Shown one piece after another: positions 60,810-64,000 of a DNA stretch of 64,000 nt. Under the pieces are notes generated by a model that was not told the origin of the DNA, did no database searches, and saw only the letters and a list, made by a program, of their open reading frames with translations. The stretch is from Rhyzopertha dominica (taxonomy: Eukaryota; Arthropoda; Insecta; Coleoptera; Bostrichidae), in assembly GCA_025024175.1 (NCBI GenBank), contig QCXZ01000137.1:8246001-8310000 (forward strand), read 5' to 3'. The translations under genes and the position numbers were made by a program. Positions within the stretch are counted from its first letter, which is position 1. Each line of letters begins with the position of its first letter.

Positions 60810-63800
60810 CGAATTTCAGACCTGAAATTCTATACCTACAAATATTTTTTGTTTTTTTTAACATGGCGTACAATATATATGCACTTCAAGATTCATTTTA
60901 CGTAATTTTCAAAAAAGGTGATAATACCCAATTGCTTCCCGATATTCTTTTAAAGAAAGCTTGTCGTGAATAGTAAACCTTCTATATTATTCACCATAAT
61001 TTTCTTGATCCTCTTCTCGAAAGAATAGATTGCATTTTGATACATATCACCTATAATGCAAAATTTCTTATCCTGCACATCATAGAAAAGATAAGCTTAG
61101 ATAATTAATGCGACACATCTTTATCGCGGAAGGAAGGTATTCAAGCATGGGTCATGCACCCCAAACTACCACAGCGCGAATTGAAATGCTGCCTTCTTCG
61201 GGACACCCTAAAGTTTCCCCCGTGCACTATTTTATTCAGAACGGCAATTATAATGATAAAAGGCAATTTACATGTTAACACTGGCGTCTTTTCAATTTCT
61301 TTCGCTGCCGAGCGTCCCCGATAAGGCGCAAACATCTTCACGTGTTCTCCCATACAAATTGATCCGAAGTGGCGATCGAAAACAACCCAACAATGGCCGG
61401 CGGTGTTTCTTCGGAAACACACAGCTGGGCGAGCAACAAAAACCCGAATCGCACATATCAAAATACACCCATTCCGGTTCCGAGGCGATTGTCAAAAATG
61501 ACTTCGCGTATAATGCGTTCGCGGTCAATAAGCAGAATTAATGGCAGCGTACGCGTAATAAAATATGCTGGATGAGAGGAATAATGCGCACACCTGGTTC
61601 GCATCGTCGAGATGAATGGTCGTAATTGAAGAGGAAGTGGAGATCTGAATGCCGCCGCGGTGCTCGGGAATTGTATTAAGAACTACGTACTACGCACTCA
61701 TAGTGTCAAGGACAGCGTCTTTGTTCGGATGTGGGTCATACACATGGACCTCTTCCTCAATGGAGAGCTCGCTTCCTTCCAGGACTAGTCCTGCTTCCTA
61801 TTTGCATAATTCCGAAGGGGTGAGATTAGTGACCGCTTCATGCTGGGAAAGAAAAATAATGTTGCCTCAAACAGGCTGCTCACGATATACTGTCCAAGTA
61901 CATGAGTAAATATACCAAATACTTAGCTTTATGTGACCCCTATCAATAATCCCGAGGAATACTACGGATAAATGATAGCTGCCAAATAATTAGGGGATAT
62001 ATCAGTGTCTTGGAAATGGTTCCTGAACCATTTCAGCGATGGTGTACCACATGCGTTGGAATGTAAAGAAGGCAACTTGATCACCTTCAGTTTTTACCCA
62101 TTTATATGAGTACAAGGGCAAAATAGGAATCTCACTTAGTTGAAAATACAAGTCCTGTCATATATATTTCGAAAACTGACCTTTCGTGTTGTTTTCCTTC
62201 AAATATTACAGGTCCGCCACCTAAAACTCCCCAGGCTCGTCTTTCATTATTTTTTTCAGGTACAACCTTAATTTATATGTCAAACTGTAGGACTTTTTAA
62301 ACCCTTTAAAAATAGCATAGTGAATATCCAAAAAATTTTTTTGTCGATTATATTATTTTGCGAATAAAGCTAATTTTTATGAACATATTTTTACCTTACT
62401 CCGTATAATAAATATTGCTTCATAGTTGGATGTCAACTTTTGTCTTCTTCAATTTGTGTCCTTACAACGTATGTGTAATTTTTACTCCTCCTTTAACGAA
62501 AAAAAACTCGTCGCCGCCATATTCTGTTAATAGGGCTGATGTTTAAGTGTAATTTAACAGCTTATTACGGTACAAATTATGCCTACATACCCATCGCTGC
62601 ACACTAAACCCCAAAATATAGAGTAACTTTTAAACAAATCAAGTACAGCTCTACCATTGCCATTTCATGTGGTGTTTTGTTTCAAAGCCGTAACCAATTT
62701 TTTAATAATCTAACAATATTTCAGTTCTCAATATCTGGATTAGGCATGTAGATACAAAAAGAACTGTGAGGACATTTTTGTAGATATTTTTATTTTGAAT
62801 TCGGCTGCGTGCTCTCAATCTCTTTAGGGGGTCATATTTTTGATATATAACACAAACTTGCATTTTTCTAATGAAAACCGTAGTTGGCTTTACTATGAAA
62901 AGTGTATATATTGTTAAATTTATTTTTACAAGTTCTGGTAACATTTTATTTTGCATCCAAAACACAATAATGTAAGTAATATTATTAAGTAAAAAGAACT
63001 CCGTTATCTGCACAGCATTTGTAAGGGTGCAGTGGACTCGACAGTTATTTTCAGTATGCTGAATATTTCGGTGCCTTCTGCGTATAACACTAGCACTAGG
63101 TTTCATAATTTGTTTTATGTAGCTGTACATTTCACTAATGCGCATGGAAACTCTCCACTTCTTAGAAATATTAAGTCCTACAATTCATTAAGCAGGCTAT
63201 CCATCACTTGAAGTTGATACATTTAGGATTCTGTATATGCATTTCGGAGAATTTTTTTTAAAGTGCTTTACCAATTCATTTTCCTTTCGTATCCTGATAG
63301 TTTACTTCATACATAATATTGTAATCATAAACTAGGTGTTAATTTGGAATAAGATATAGGTATTAATTTTACATTTTAATGGTTTGTGTTGCGGTGTGGT
63401 TTATGCTATAATAAATTAATTACATTATTGAATAAGTTGTAAGCACTGTTTTAGGTTCGTCCTGTTTGTGCTTCTGTATATAAATAAATAAAAATTTTAA
63501 TGCATTAAAAATAATATACGCATACTTGGATAGACTTCTAAAGGCGCTCATGCAGTCTTTTTATCAGTTATCTATAATGCCATGTAACTAATGAAAATCA
63601 TCACCATCATAAAAAGCACAAAATAATTATTTGCGTTGAAAACAATTTTTAGTTTGTCACGTTTTTAAGATGGATTAAAAATTTTATCAGTTTGCTCTAG
63701 TCACGTATGGGTTAAAATTAAATTTTACAGTACTTTCGTAGCTATTAAAAATTAATAATCACAAATATTCAGAACAGTTGTGACGCTTCCGGCTAATTCA

Positions 63801-63975
63801 TTTGGTAGATGGGGAGGAGGTTAAAAGAACTTTAGGGTAAAATTTGTTTTAGTATTCTCTTTTTTATTAGGCGCCAACTGGTTTTTAGTAAAGCGTGAGA
63901 ACTAGTAAACTTCAATTATTTAACAGCGGGCAGGTCAAACAGTTCAAGCCGTGTTGTCTACACTAGACCTAAACT
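60810..63975. other. Right flank; CpG-richer island at 61120-61720, otherwise A+T-rich
   Basis: 61120-61720 has overlapping frames on both strands and in several phases but no recognisable protein; base composition explains them. A 147-codon minus-strand frame at 62702-63145 is in very A+T-rich DNA, basic and Ile-rich, with no known similarity that I see. Confidence 0.4.
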
Positions 63976-63979
63976 GCAC

Positions 63980-64000
63980 TGATGAGCTGTAATGACAGCG
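63980..64000 (+). repeat. First 21 bases of a further SINE-like copy at the window edge
   Basis: The last 21 bases are identical to the inverse of 26145-26165, the 5' end of the SINE-like insertion plus four flanking bases. The rest would lie beyond the window. Confidence 0.6.

Noticed and set aside
62702..63145. 147-codon minus-strand frame
   Set aside because: One of the longest frames outside headcase, but in very A+T-rich DNA, without recognisable domains, splice context or neighbours. Kept only as a possibility.
1..64000. CRISPR arrays, operons, riboswitches and other prokaryotic features
   Set aside because: Spliced metazoan gene, insect transposons and base composition show a eukaryotic nuclear sequence; no direct-repeat/spacer arrays are present.

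Overview
The window is nuclear DNA of an insect: A+T-rich (about one third G+C by eye), almost without long open frames, and crowded with decayed transposable elements. The only host gene I can name is headcase (hdc/HECA). Its first coding exon lies on the minus strand at 23369-24048, with a G+C-rich 5' UTR/promoter just above it and a perfect GTAAGT donor below it. No second exon is visible down to base 1, so positions 1-23368 are read as part of a very large first intron, and 24.4-64 kb as upstream flank. A holometabolous insect, perhaps a beetle, fits the mix of elements, but the sequence alone does not prove the order.

Mobile elements in order: a pogo/Tigger-like transposase relic (60-500); an RNase H fragment of a non-LTR retrotransposon (7942-8139); an internally deleted element carrying the starts of two convergent genes, a SWIM-region-like protein and a THAP-domain protein (about 13.9-14.76 kb); a LINE (15.27-16.85 kb); three copies of one long-TIR Tc1/mariner DD41D family (18611-19936, 21105-22030, 34395-35793); two copies of a second DD41D family (24741-26372, with a SINE-like insertion, and 41530-43338); two elements without coding sequence but with long inverted ends (28014-28234, 29477-31090); a LINE with an intact YADD box (37290-38640); a Penelope-like 3' end with two inverted hammerhead-ribozyme motifs, set in a disrupted tandem duplication (38641-39955); a DDE relic (44990-45160); a stack of LINE, DD41D-like and mariner relics (47.33-48.84 kb); another LINE next to a degenerate hammerhead motif (51.78-52.64 kb); a large fold-back element inserted in a DUF4817-type transposase relic (57821-59060); and a second THAP/SWIM element (59815-60803).

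Between these lie stretches of apparently unique DNA. Several are shorter, G+C- and CpG-richer islands (near 8.8, 11.0, 13.4, 17.1, 20.7, 28.7, 33.5, 55.3 and 61.4 kb) with no convincing coding sequence; as they surround a developmental regulator they are candidate cis-regulatory DNA. Two other non-coding patterns stand out: a three-unit, exactly 220-bp-period decayed tandem repeat about 0.5-1.2 kb inside the headcase intron (22200-22870), and a dense cluster of TTTATAA-type motifs (50270-51420).

The least familiar system is the pair of THAP/SWIM elements. Both keep the 5' exon of a plus-strand gene at the left end and a THAP domain on the minus strand at the right end, between related inverted termini, so a full-length two-gene parent probably exists elsewhere in the genome.
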